In this document: piece after piece, positions 35,955 to 43,747 of the stretch | How positions within the stretch are numbered: position 1 is the stretch's first letter | How the letters are laid out: each line of letters starts with the position of its first letter | NCBI RefSeq assembly: GCF_002022275.1 | Contig: NZ_MSDF01000014.1 | Location: 88,099-152,098 of the forward strand | Length of the DNA: 64,000 nucleotides | Direction of reading: 5' to 3' | DNA from: Pseudomonas fluorescens | GTDB lineage: Bacteria > Pseudomonadota > Gammaproteobacteria > Pseudomonadales > Pseudomonadaceae | Notes under the pieces: generated by a model | The model's database searches: none | Seen by the model: only the letters and a program-made list of their open reading frames with translations | Told to the model about the DNA's origin: nothing | Position numbers and translations under genes: made by a program

Positions 35955-36089
35955 GATCCTACCCACGCTCTGCGTGGGCATGCAGCCCGTGACGCTCCGC
36001 GTCACAACGTGCGCCAGGCATAAGTCGTGCGTGAAGGCGGGACGCGGAGCGTCCCAGGAGGCATTCCCACGCGGAGCATGGGAACGAGC
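35955..36089. repeat. REPIN downstream of the transposase, copy 1
   Basis: CCCACGCTCTGCGTGGGCAT and an inverted copy ending near 36089, with inner GTGACGCTCCGCGTCAC and GGGACGCGGAGCGTCCC hairpins. It is slightly degenerate (GATCCTACCC, GGAGCATGGG) relative to copy 2. Confidence 0.85.
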
Positions 36090-36101
36090 AATTCGCCTAG
36101 C

Positions 36102-36238
36102 AGATCGTTCCCACGCTCTGCGTGGGCATGCAGCCCGTGACGCTCCGCGTCACAACATGCGTAAGGCATGAGTCGTGCGCGAAAGCGGGACGCGGAGCGT
36201 CCCAGGAGGCATTCCCACGCGGAGCGTGGGAACGATCA
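36102..36238. repeat. REPIN downstream of the transposase, copy 2
   Basis: A tandem second copy of the preceding REPIN, about 147 bases on, with perfect GATCGTTCCCACGC outer arms. It ends immediately before the gbcB stop codon. Confidence 0.88.
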
Positions 36239-36242
36239 GCGG

Positions 36243-37343
36243 TCAGAACTCGATGCGCACGTCGCCTTTCGGCACGCTGCAGCACGAGAGGATGTAACCC
36301 TCGGCTTCGTCTTCCTCGGTAATCCCGCCGTTGTGGTCCATCTCGACTTCCCCGCCCAGCTTCATCACCTTGCACGTCCCGCAAATGCCCATGCCGCAGG
36401 CTTTCGGGATCAGCAGGCCGAGCTTGGCTGCCGCGGCGTGCACGGTTTCGCCCGGGGCCACGCGGATGCTTTTGCCCGAGGCAATGAATTCCACCTGGTG
36501 CAGGTCCGCCAGGTCGATTTCCGGCGCATCGGCGGCTTGTTCGGCTTGCTCTACAGCGTCGGCACGCGCTTCCGGCGGCGTCGCGCCGAAGGATTCTTCG
36601 TGGTAACGCGCCATGTCGAACCCGGCCGCTTCCAGCAGGCGCTTCACCGCGTTCATGTACGGCGTCGGGCCGCAGCAGAATACTTCGCGCTCGAGGAAGT
36701 CCGGCACCATCAGTTCGAGCATCTTGTGGTTCAGGTAACCGCGATAGCCCGCCCAGGGTTCGCCCAGGCCGTGTTTCTCGCAGATCAGGTGCAGGCTGAA
36801 GTTGTCGATCCGCGACGCCATGTGTTCCAGCTCGCGGTGGTAAATGATGTCTTTGGGCGAGCGGGCGCTGTGGATAAACGTCATGTCGACGTTGGCGTTG
36901 GTGTCGTAGAACCAGCGCGCCATGGACATGACGGGCGTGATACCGACGCCGCCGCTGAGGTACAGCACTTTCGGGCTTGGAAAGTCGATGGCGTTGAACA
37001 ACCCGACCGGCCCGTGCACCGCCAGCTCTTGCCCTTCATGCAAGGTGTCGTGCAGCCAGTTGGAAACTCGCCCGCCCGGCACCCGTTTGATCGTCACCGA
37101 AAAGCTGTACGGCACCGACGGAGAGCTGGAAATGGTGTAGGAACGCATGATCGGCTGGCCTTCGATTTCCAGCTCCAGCGTGACGAACTGCCCGGGCTTG
37201 AAAAAGAACAGGATCGGCTGGTCGGCCATGAAGCAGAAGGTGCGCACGTCCCAGGTTTCCTGGATGACTTTGACGCAACGGACGATGTGCCGACCATTGG
37301 CCCAGGTCTGGGTGGTTACCGGGTTCAGGAAATTATTGGACAT
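36243..37343 (-). CDS. gbcB: Glycine betaine monooxygenase, ferredoxin reductase subunit
   Basis: A 366-residue electron-transfer subunit. The FAD domain has MRSYTISSSPSVPYSFSVTI, the NAD domain VLYLSGGVGITPVMSMARWF, and the C-terminal 2Fe-2S domain ACGMGICGTCKVMKLGGEVE plus a fourth Cys in YILSCCSVP. It passes electrons from NADH to GbcA. MSNNFLNP was chosen as the start because GGAGAG lies eight bases upstream; the frame is open 22 codons further. It is divergent from gbcA, as in P. aeruginosa. Confidence 0.96.
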   Translation of the reverse strand: MSNNFLNPVTTQTWANGRHIVRCVKVIQETWDVRTFCFMADQPILFFFKPGQFVTLELEIEGQPIMRSYTISSSPSVPYSFSVTIKRVPGGRVSNWLHDTLHEGQELAVHGPVGLFNAIDFPSPKVLYLSGGVGITPVMSMARWFYDTNANVDMTFIHSARSPKDIIYHRELEHMASRIDNFSLHLICEKHGLGEPWAGYRGYLNHKMLELMVPDFLEREVFCCGPTPYMNAVKRLLEAAGFDMARYHEESFGATPPEARADAVEQAEQAADAPEIDLADLHQVEFIASGKSIRVAPGETVHAAAAKLGLLIPKACGMGICGTCKVMKLGGEVEMDHNGGITEEDEAEGYILSCCSVPKGDVRIEF

Positions 37344-37627
37344 GCTTACTCTCCACCGCCGATGCTCGGCCTTATGGTGGCGATTCTGCGTAACGCGCGA
37401 ACCGCCCATTTACCTATCTGCGACATTCACATACTTATCGCGACCAGCCCCCATACCACGGGGCTTGCGCGTCGGGATCAGAGTGGGCCATGTCGCTAAT
37501 GGACAAGGTTCTGGTGTTCGCCGGCCCCACACTCGCTCACAACACAGACGCTTTCTTTACGCCTTGCAAAGCGACAACCGTAGCCACTATTCGCCGGCCA
37601 CACAGAATGGCCATGAGGACACACACG
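37344..37627. promoter_or_regulatory. Divergent gbcB/gbcA promoter region
   Basis: 284 bases, no gene. A degenerate direct repeat lies at about 37416-37448: ATCTGCGAC then ATCGCGACCAGCCCCC, period about 20. It resembles the CGAC-C repeats upstream of cbcX (62858-62890). GbdR is the known activator of this operon in P. aeruginosa; assigning the repeat to it is inference. Confidence 0.45.
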
Positions 37628-38923
37628 ATGGACGTCACCGCAACCTTAAGCTTGGGCGATCCGCTGGAACCCGCACGCAAGGCCACCGCGCAAATGCTGC
37701 AAGAGCGCGAGCGCACCTTTTCGCTGCCGCAGCCGTTTTACTCTGATGAGCGGCTGTTCGATATCGACATGCAGGAAATTTTCCAGAAAGAGTGGTTGAT
37801 CGCCGGCATGACCTGCGAAATCCCGACCAAGGGCAACTACATCACCCTGCAAATCGGCAAGAACCCGATCATCGTGATCCGTGGCGCCGAGGGCGTGGTG
37901 CATGCGTTCCACAACGTCTGCCGCCACCGTGGCTCGCGCTTGTGCACCAGCGACAAGGGCAAGGTTGCCAAGCTCGTCTGCCACTACCACCAGTGGACGT
38001 ACGAACTGGACGGCCGCTTGCTGTTCGCCGGCACCGAGATGGGCGCCGACTTCGACATGAAGCAATACGGCCTCAAGCCGGTAAACGTGAAAACCGCGGG
38101 TGGTTACATTTTCATCAGCCTGTCGGAAAACCCGCCGGCCATTGATGACTTCCTGTCGACGCTGAACCATTACATGGAGCCGTACGACATGGAGAACACC
38201 AAGGTGGCCATCACCACCACCTTGTTCGAAAAAGCCAACTGGAAGCTGGTGCTGGAAAACAACCGCGAGTGCTACCACTGCAACGCGTCGCACCCTGAAC
38301 TGCTGAAAACCCTGCTGGAATGGGACGACGTCACCGACCCGCGCGCCGACCAGGCGTTCAAGGATCACGTCGCCGCTTCCGCAGCCGCCTGGGATGCAGA
38401 GAAAATCCCTTACGCCCACGCCAGCTTCGGCCTGCGTAACCGCATCGTGCGCATGCCGCTGCTCAAGGGCACCGTGTCGATGACCCTGGACGGCAAACAA
38501 GGCTGCAACAAGCTGATGGGCCGCATCAAAAACCCGGACCTGGGCTCGATGCGCATCCTGCACCTGCCGCACTCGTGGAACCACTGCATGGGCGACCACA
38601 TCATTGTGTTCACGGTGTGGCCGATCAGCGCCCAGGAAACCATGGTCACCACCAAGTGGATCGTGCACAAGGACGCCGTGGAAGGCGTGGACTACGACGT
38701 CGACCGCATGCGCCAGGTGTGGGACGCCACCAACGACCAGGACCGTCGCCTGGCCGAAGAAAACCAGCGCGGGATCAACTCCACGGCTTACCAGCCTGGA
38801 CCGTACTCCAAGACATACGAGTTTGGTGTGGTGAACTTTGTGGATTGGTACAGCGAGCGTTTGCTGAGCAATTTGGGGGCGGCGCCGGCGCCTTATCTCA
38901 AAGGTGTGGCGGTACATGAGTAA
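37628..38923 (+). CDS. gbcA: Glycine betaine monooxygenase, Rieske oxygenase subunit
   Basis: A 431-residue Rieske non-haem iron oxygenase that demethylates glycine betaine to dimethylglycine and formaldehyde. The Rieske ligands are in NVCRHRGSRLC and KLVCHYHQWTYELDG (about 98-122). The mononuclear iron site is ENNRECYHCNASHPELLKTL near 210. The start MDVTATLSLGDPLE has GAGGA upstream and gives the usual family length; the longer frame starts 46 codons earlier without support. The first committed step of betaine catabolism. Confidence 0.97.
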   Translation: MDVTATLSLGDPLEPARKATAQMLQERERTFSLPQPFYSDERLFDIDMQEIFQKEWLIAGMTCEIPTKGNYITLQIGKNPIIVIRGAEGVVHAFHNVCRHRGSRLCTSDKGKVAKLVCHYHQWTYELDGRLLFAGTEMGADFDMKQYGLKPVNVKTAGGYIFISLSENPPAIDDFLSTLNHYMEPYDMENTKVAITTTLFEKANWKLVLENNRECYHCNASHPELLKTLLEWDDVTDPRADQAFKDHVAASAAAWDAEKIPYAHASFGLRNRIVRMPLLKGTVSMTLDGKQGCNKLMGRIKNPDLGSMRILHLPHSWNHCMGDHIIVFTVWPISAQETMVTTKWIVHKDAVEGVDYDVDRMRQVWDATNDQDRRLAEENQRGINSTAYQPGPYSKTYEFGVVNFVDWYSERLLSNLGAAPAPYLKGVAVHE

Positions 38924-38944
38924 CTGACACACCACAGACCAAAC

Positions 38945-39016
38945 TGTGGGAGCTGGCTTGCCTGCGATGGCGGCGGTGAATTCACTGCAGCCATCGCAGG
39001 CAAGCCAGCTCCCACA
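38945..39016. repeat. REPIN, GCTGGCTTGCCTGCGAT family
   Basis: Outward arms GTGGGAGCTGGCTTGCCTGC and complement around GGCGGCGGTGAATTCACTGC, 22 bases after gbcA. Confidence 0.85.
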
Positions 39017-39098
39017 TTTGGATCGCCACATTGCTCATAATCTAATCAATACTGTTACAGCCCTGAAGCGGCAAGCCCTCCAGCCTTTACCCAACAAC

Positions 39099-39648
39099 TT
39101 ATCCACAGAGCCACCCACAGCAATTGTGGGCAAGTGCGCCCTCCCCTCAAAATTAAATGAAGAAAATCCGTGACTTATTCAAGTTGGCGGTATTTGAACA
39201 CATCTGATCATTTATTGATCAATACCTTGAAAGCCACGGTATACGTACCCTGTAGCAGTACGCGAACACCTTATCCACAGAAGCACCAACAGACTTTGGG
39301 GGCAACTTTGACCATGCTGTGGAAAACCGCCTCAAACCTGCATAAACCGGGGTATTCAGCGATTAAAGTCGATCAAAACCACGAATTGGTCATATTTCAA
39401 CCAACTCACTTAAAGCCTCTGTTTACAAGGGCTGTAGTCAGTAGCGAACATCTTATCCACAGAAGCGCCAACAGACTTTGGGGGCAAGTCTGTACAAGCG
39501 CTCAACGTTATTCAGTGCAAAAACCCAGGAAAAACCGTCAGTTAGCCTGGTTGTTTTTCGTACAGAGGGCTGGAGGGCTTGATTCACAGGGGGTGTGGAC
39601 AAGCGCGAACAGGTTATCCACAGGTGGGTCAACAGGGATTGTGGGTAA
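39099..39648 (+). promoter_or_regulatory. Array of four 35-base DnaA-box modules
   Basis: Perfect TTATCCACAG boxes start at 39099, 39271, 39453 and 39614, all in the same orientation (spacings 172, 182 and 161). Each opens a module of exactly 35 bases that ends in an inverted degenerate box after a 17-base spacer: TGTGGGCAA, TGGGGGCAA, TGGGGGCAA and TGTGGGTAA against the inverted consensus TGTGGATAA. Modules 2 and 3 also share the preceding GCGAACA and the CAACAGACTTTGG spacer. A DnaA-titration or replication-control role is inference. No replication gene is nearby. Confidence 0.6.
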
Positions 39649-39672
39649 TCCCTTGAGCACTGCAAAAACCAA

Positions 39673-39762
39673 TGTGGGAGGGGGCTTGCTCCCGATAGCG
39701 GTGGCTCAGCTACAGATGAGCTGACTGACACACCGCCATCGGGAGCAAGCCCCCTCCCACAT
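39673..39762. repeat. REPIN, GGGGGCTTGCTCCCGAT family
   Basis: GTGGGAGGGGGCTTGCTCCC and complement around a 42-base spacer, just after the etfB stop (minus strand). It may double as the operon 3' end. Confidence 0.85.
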
Positions 39763-39768
39763 TTTTGA

Positions 39769-40539
39769 TCAGCGTACGACGCCTTCTTCAATGAGCAGCT
39801 TGAGGATCGCTTCGGCGCCGGCTTCAGGAGTCAGCCCCTTAAGCACCTGCCCGCCGCCGCCACTGGCCTTGGCGGTCGCAGCCTTCATCCGATCCGCGCC
39901 GCTCTTGGCCTTGATCACCTTAAGGCGCTTGGGCCGAGGCTTGGCCGGTTGCAGCACCGCGCCTGTGAATAACTCGTCCTGTTCGATCTCGACTTCATGC
40001 GCCGCCAGTTCACCGCGCTGCGCAGGCCCATAGGCGCTTTGGCGGGGCTTGGGCGCGGCGTTATCCACCGTCGCCAGAAACGGCAAGCGCACCTTCAAGC
40101 GCCGCCGCTGGCCACGCGGCAAGGCTTGCAGCACGTGCGCCACGCCACCGTCGATGGATTCAACCTGCGCCAGCCCGACAATCAGCGGCCAGCCCAGCTG
40201 TTCAGCCAACAGAAACGGCAACATGCCCGAGCCTTCGCCGGTCTCGGCCTGGCTGCCGGTGAGCACCACCTGGGCGCCCGCCTCACGCAGATACTCGCTG
40301 AGCACCGGCAACGCATCGCTGCCCGCCGGCTGTTCTAACACGTGCAGTTGCGGCAAGCCCATGCCCAGGTAGCTGCGCAGTGTCGGTTCGTGGATGTTGC
40401 CGGCGTGCAGCACCTGCAACTTAGCCCCAGCCATTTGCAGGCCCAGCTCGACAGCGCGCGCGTCCTGCTCGGCGCGGCGCGGGCGCCCCGAAGTCGGGTG
40501 AGCGCCGATGGACACCAGGCTGATTACATTCGTGGTCAT
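39769..40539 (-). CDS. etfB: Electron transfer flavoprotein, beta subunit (dimethylglycine-specific)
   Basis: A 256-residue ETF beta-type protein: NVISLVSIGAHPTSGRPRRA at the start and VVLTGSQAETGEGSGMLPFL, the ETF-domain signature, near 100. The C-terminal third is Lys/Arg-rich and divergent from housekeeping ETF. The start MTTNVISL has AAGGAT eight bases upstream. It is the last gene of the dipeptidase-DUF5943-dgcA-dgcB-etfA-etfB block. It accepts electrons from DgcAB, as inferred from the conserved PAO1 gene order. Confidence 0.93.
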   Translation of the reverse strand: MTTNVISLVSIGAHPTSGRPRRAEQDARAVELGLQMAGAKLQVLHAGNIHEPTLRSYLGMGLPQLHVLEQPAGSDALPVLSEYLREAGAQVVLTGSQAETGEGSGMLPFLLAEQLGWPLIVGLAQVESIDGGVAHVLQALPRGQRRRLKVRLPFLATVDNAAPKPRQSAYGPAQRGELAAHEVEIEQDELFTGAVLQPAKPRPKRLKVIKAKSGADRMKAATAKASGGGGQVLKGLTPEAGAEAILKLLIEEGVVR

Positions 40540-40549
40540 GGCCATATCC

Positions 40550-41770
40550 TTAAGCTGCATCGCGCTTGGCGCCGTTGCGGTAGGCTTCCACCGCTGCGAT
40601 CAAGGCGTGCAGGATTGCGGCGCTTTCGCCGATCACCGACAGGTCGGCACGCTTGATCATGTCGCAGCCCGGGTCGAGGTTGATTGCCACCACCTTGTCG
40701 CAGGCACCGATGCCCTGCAGGTGCTGGATCGCCCCGGAAATCCCCACGGCCACGTACACCCGCGCCGTGACCCAGGTGCCGCTGGCGCCGACCTGGCGGT
40801 CGCGGGCCATAAAGCCGTCGTCCACGGCCACGCGCGAAGCGCCTTCGGTAGCGCCCAGCGCGGCGGCGGTCTGGTGGAACAGCGCCCAGTCCTTCACGCC
40901 ATTGCCGCCGGAGAAGATGAACTCGGCTTCGGCCATCGGAATCGCAGCCGGGTCGACCGCCACCGCGCCGAGGTCTTCAATACGCGGCAGGCTGCGCGCC
41001 AGGGCTGTGGATAACTCAACGGGCAACACTTCGTGACGGGTTTCGCTGACCGGTTCGGCGCATTCCACCGCCGCCAGAATCAGGCGCGGCAGTGGCCGGG
41101 CCAAGTCTTCCTGGCCCGCACCGGCGCGGCCGACGCACTCCTCGCCCTTGATCTGCCAGACGCGTGTGGCCGGGCGTTCCTTGAGGCTGGCGGCAAAACG
41201 CCGACCCAGTTCACCGCCGCCACTGCGGCTGTCCGGCAGCAACCAATGACGCGGGTTGAACTGGTTATCCACAGCCCGCAGGCCCTGAACGCGCTGCTCA
41301 GGTGAATAACCATCAAACTCGTGCCCTTCCAGCACCAGCAGGCGATCAACACCGGCCGTGGCAAAGGCACTTTCCTTGTGTTCGCCAAACACCACGGCCA
41401 GTACTGCGCCGTCGCTGCCCGCCAACTGGCGTGCCAGGCCGAGCAAGTCGCGGTCGTGGCTGCTCAGGCGGCCGCCGACCATGTCCGGTACCACGTTGAT
41501 GTAGAACGCCGGCGCCGCGACCTGATGCAGCGGCAATTGCACTTCCACCGCTGCCGTGCGTTTGGCTGCGCCGCCCTGCTGGGCGCCACTGCGGTCGATG
41601 CGTTTGATGCCGTTGGGGCCGATAAAGCCGACACCGTGCACGTTTTTGCGGATGACGCCGTTCGGCCCCATCCAGCTCTGTTGTACCGGCTGCATCGCCG
41701 CATGCAGCGGGTGCAGGCGGTTGCGGGCGATCCATTCGGCCCGTGGGTCGCGGCGGATAATGTCGCTCAT
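40550..41770 (-). CDS. etfA: Electron transfer flavoprotein, alpha subunit (dimethylglycine-specific)
   Basis: A 406-residue ETF alpha-type protein, longer than housekeeping EtfA (about 310) because of an N-terminal extension. The C-terminal FAD-binding region is clear: VFSGGNGVKDWALFHQTAAA-like, VAVDDGFMARDRQVGASGTW and YVAVGISGAIQHLQGIGACD. The ATG overlaps the dgcB stop by one base (TGATG), with GGAGG upstream. Two TTATCCACA-type boxes occur inside the gene (41006-41014 inverted, 41275-41284). Confidence 0.93.
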   Translation of the reverse strand: MSDIIRRDPRAEWIARNRLHPLHAAMQPVQQSWMGPNGVIRKNVHGVGFIGPNGIKRIDRSGAQQGGAAKRTAAVEVQLPLHQVAAPAFYINVVPDMVGGRLSSHDRDLLGLARQLAGSDGAVLAVVFGEHKESAFATAGVDRLLVLEGHEFDGYSPEQRVQGLRAVDNQFNPRHWLLPDSRSGGGELGRRFAASLKERPATRVWQIKGEECVGRAGAGQEDLARPLPRLILAAVECAEPVSETRHEVLPVELSTALARSLPRIEDLGAVAVDPAAIPMAEAEFIFSGGNGVKDWALFHQTAAALGATEGASRVAVDDGFMARDRQVGASGTWVTARVYVAVGISGAIQHLQGIGACDKVVAINLDPGCDMIKRADLSVIGESAAILHALIAAVEAYRNGAKRDAA

Positions 41771-43713
41771 CAATGCACCTCCGCAGGTTCACGCTTTAAA
41801 GGGGCTTTGGCCGGTGCGACGTCTTCAAGCAACGCGTCAGCAACCAACTCGGCGATGTCCTTGATCAACGGACGCGGTTCAACCACACCTTCAAGCATCG
41901 CCGTGCACTGCGGGCACCCCACAGCCACCAGCTCGGCGCCGGTTTCGCGGATGTCGTCCATGCGCATATCGGGGATACGTTGTTTGCCGGGAATGTCAGT
42001 GATCGGCGCGCCGCCACCACCGCCGCAGCAGCGTGAACGGAAGCCCGAGCGTTGCATTTCCTTGACCTCAATGCCCAGCGCACGCAGCACCTGGCGCGGC
42101 GCCTCGTATTCGCCGTTGTAGCGGCCGAGATAACACGGGTCGTGATAGGTCACGCTATCGCCCTTGTGCTGGCCCAGGTTCAGCGCGCCTTCGCCGATCA
42201 GCTCGGCCATGAAGGTGCTGTGGTGCTGCACGAGGTAGTTGCCGTTGAAGGCGCCGTACTCGTTTTTCAGCACGTGGAAGCTGTGCGGGTCGCAGGTGAC
42301 GATGCGCTTGAAGCAGTATTTCTCAAGGGTCTGGATGTTGCGCGTAGCCAACAGCTGGAAGGTCGCTTCATCGCCCAAACGGCGAGCCACGTCACCGCTG
42401 TCGCGTTCTTCCAGGCCGAGCACGGCGAAGTCGACCTTGGCCGCTTTCAGCACTTTGACGAACGCGCGCAGCGTGCGCTGGTTGCGCATGTCGAACGCGC
42501 CATCACCGACCCAGAACAGCACGTCGGTGGTGCCTTTGTCGCTGAGCAAGGGCAGGTTCAAATCTGCCGCCCAATTCAACCGGCCACCCGGCGCAAAGCC
42601 GCCCGGGTTGTCGGTGGCGATCAGGTTTTCGAGGACTTCGGCGCCCTTGTTCGGCGTAGCGCCCTTTTCCAGCGTGAGGTGGCGGCGCATGTCGACGATG
42701 GCGTCCACGTGCTCGATCATCATCGGGCACTCTTCCACACAGGCGCGGCAGGTGGTGCACGACCACAGGGTCTCGGCGTCCACCAAACCATTGACGATCG
42801 GCTGATGCGGATTGCCGCCGTGTTCGCCCACGGGCTTGCCAGGATAAGGGCTGCCGGCGAACTTGGCGTCGGTGCCACCGGCCAGGCCGACGACCATGTC
42901 CTGAATCAACTTTTTCGGGTTCAGCGGCTGGCCGGCGGCGAACGCCGGGCACGCCGCTTCGCACTTGCCGCACTGCACGCAGGCGTCGAAACCGAGCAGT
43001 TGGTTCCAGGTGAAATCCACCGGTTTTTCCACGCCCAACGGCGCGGATTTGTCGGTGAGGTCCAGCGGTTTCAAACCGGTGGAGCGGCCGCCGCCAAAGC
43101 GTTCGGCGCGGCGGTGCCAGGCCAGGTGCAGGGCACCGGCGAAGGCGTGCTTCATCGGGCCGCCCCAGGTCATGCCGAAGAACATTTCGGACACGCCCCA
43201 CAGCACGCCCAGGCTCAGCAAGGCAGCGAGCAGCCAGCCGCCAAAGTCAGCCGGCAGGATCCCGGCCACTGGCAAGGTCACCAGGAAGAAGCTCACCGAG
43301 AACGCCATCAGGCTTTTCGGCAGGCGCATCCACGGGCCTTTCGACAGACGCGATGGCGGGTTGCGGCGACGCAGGTAGACGAAGGTGGCGCCGACAAACA
43401 TCAGCACCGAGGCCAGCAACAAGGCGTAGCCAAGGATGCGGTTATGCAGGCCGAAGCCGTGCACCAGAATCGCCAGCAAGGCCGACAGCACAAAGCCCAA
43501 GGCGGTAGCGACGTGGGTGTTGGCGATGTATTTGTCGCGGGCGACCACGTGGTGCAGGTCGACCATGTAGCGCTTGGGCATGGCCAGCAGACCGCCGAGT
43601 AGATCGACTTTGGCCGCGCGGCCACGGCGCCACATGTTCACCCGGCGCAGGGCGCCGAGGACGGCAAGGCCCAGGGCGGCAAATAAGAGAATAGGAAGCA
43701 GGGTGTTCAACAT
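41770..43713 (-). CDS. dgcB: Dimethylglycine catabolism Fe-S membrane protein DgcB
   Basis: A 647-residue membrane iron-sulfur protein. Several N-terminal helices lie at about 5-30, 65-105 and 130-190. Two 4Fe-4S motifs follow: CVQCGKCEAACPAF near 265 and CTTCRACVEECPMM near 340. Two CCG-type domains are at the C-terminus (RSRCCGGGGGAPI and VAVGCPQCTAML). The architecture is that of HdrD/GlpC-like electron-transfer proteins. The start MLNTLLPI was taken over a frame open 35 codons further. It acts with DgcA to demethylate dimethylglycine to sarcosine. Confidence 0.95.
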   Translation of the reverse strand: MLNTLLPILLFAALGLAVLGALRRVNMWRRGRAAKVDLLGGLLAMPKRYMVDLHHVVARDKYIANTHVATALGFVLSALLAILVHGFGLHNRILGYALLLASVLMFVGATFVYLRRRNPPSRLSKGPWMRLPKSLMAFSVSFFLVTLPVAGILPADFGGWLLAALLSLGVLWGVSEMFFGMTWGGPMKHAFAGALHLAWHRRAERFGGGRSTGLKPLDLTDKSAPLGVEKPVDFTWNQLLGFDACVQCGKCEAACPAFAAGQPLNPKKLIQDMVVGLAGGTDAKFAGSPYPGKPVGEHGGNPHQPIVNGLVDAETLWSCTTCRACVEECPMMIEHVDAIVDMRRHLTLEKGATPNKGAEVLENLIATDNPGGFAPGGRLNWAADLNLPLLSDKGTTDVLFWVGDGAFDMRNQRTLRAFVKVLKAAKVDFAVLGLEERDSGDVARRLGDEATFQLLATRNIQTLEKYCFKRIVTCDPHSFHVLKNEYGAFNGNYLVQHHSTFMAELIGEGALNLGQHKGDSVTYHDPCYLGRYNGEYEAPRQVLRALGIEVKEMQRSGFRSRCCGGGGGAPITDIPGKQRIPDMRMDDIRETGAELVAVGCPQCTAMLEGVVEPRPLIKDIAELVADALLEDVAPAKAPLKREPAEVH

Positions 43714-43747
43714 GGTGAAGCTCCCACATTTGACCGAGTTCACCTCG

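Larger units (their letters stand above)
38924..39768. other. Long gene-free region with two REPINs and a DnaA-box array
   Basis: 845 bases between gbcA and etfB. REPINs bound it at 38945-39016 and 39673-39762, and four regularly spaced TTATCCACAG modules fill the middle. Between the modules the DNA is AT-rich (for example 39150-39240). A 184-codon frame at 39170-39724 runs through the repeats into a REPIN and is not considered a gene. Confidence 0.7.

Noticed and set aside
35341..36238. Possible CRISPR array
   Set aside because: The repeats are palindromic REPs in REPIN pairs of variable spacing. There are no uniform spacers and no cas genes.
36168..37499. 443-codon plus-strand frame opposite gbcB
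   Set aside because: It starts inside a REPIN and is antisense to a certain gene.
39099..39648. Chromosomal replication origin
   Set aside because: DnaA boxes alone are not enough. There is no dnaA, dnaN, rpmH or parAB nearby and no clear tandem AT-rich 13-mers, so a titration-type locus is the more cautious reading.
39170..39724. 184-codon plus-strand frame through the DnaA-box array
   Set aside because: It has no ribosome binding site, repeats the module sequence in translation and runs into a REPIN. The repeat structure explains it better.
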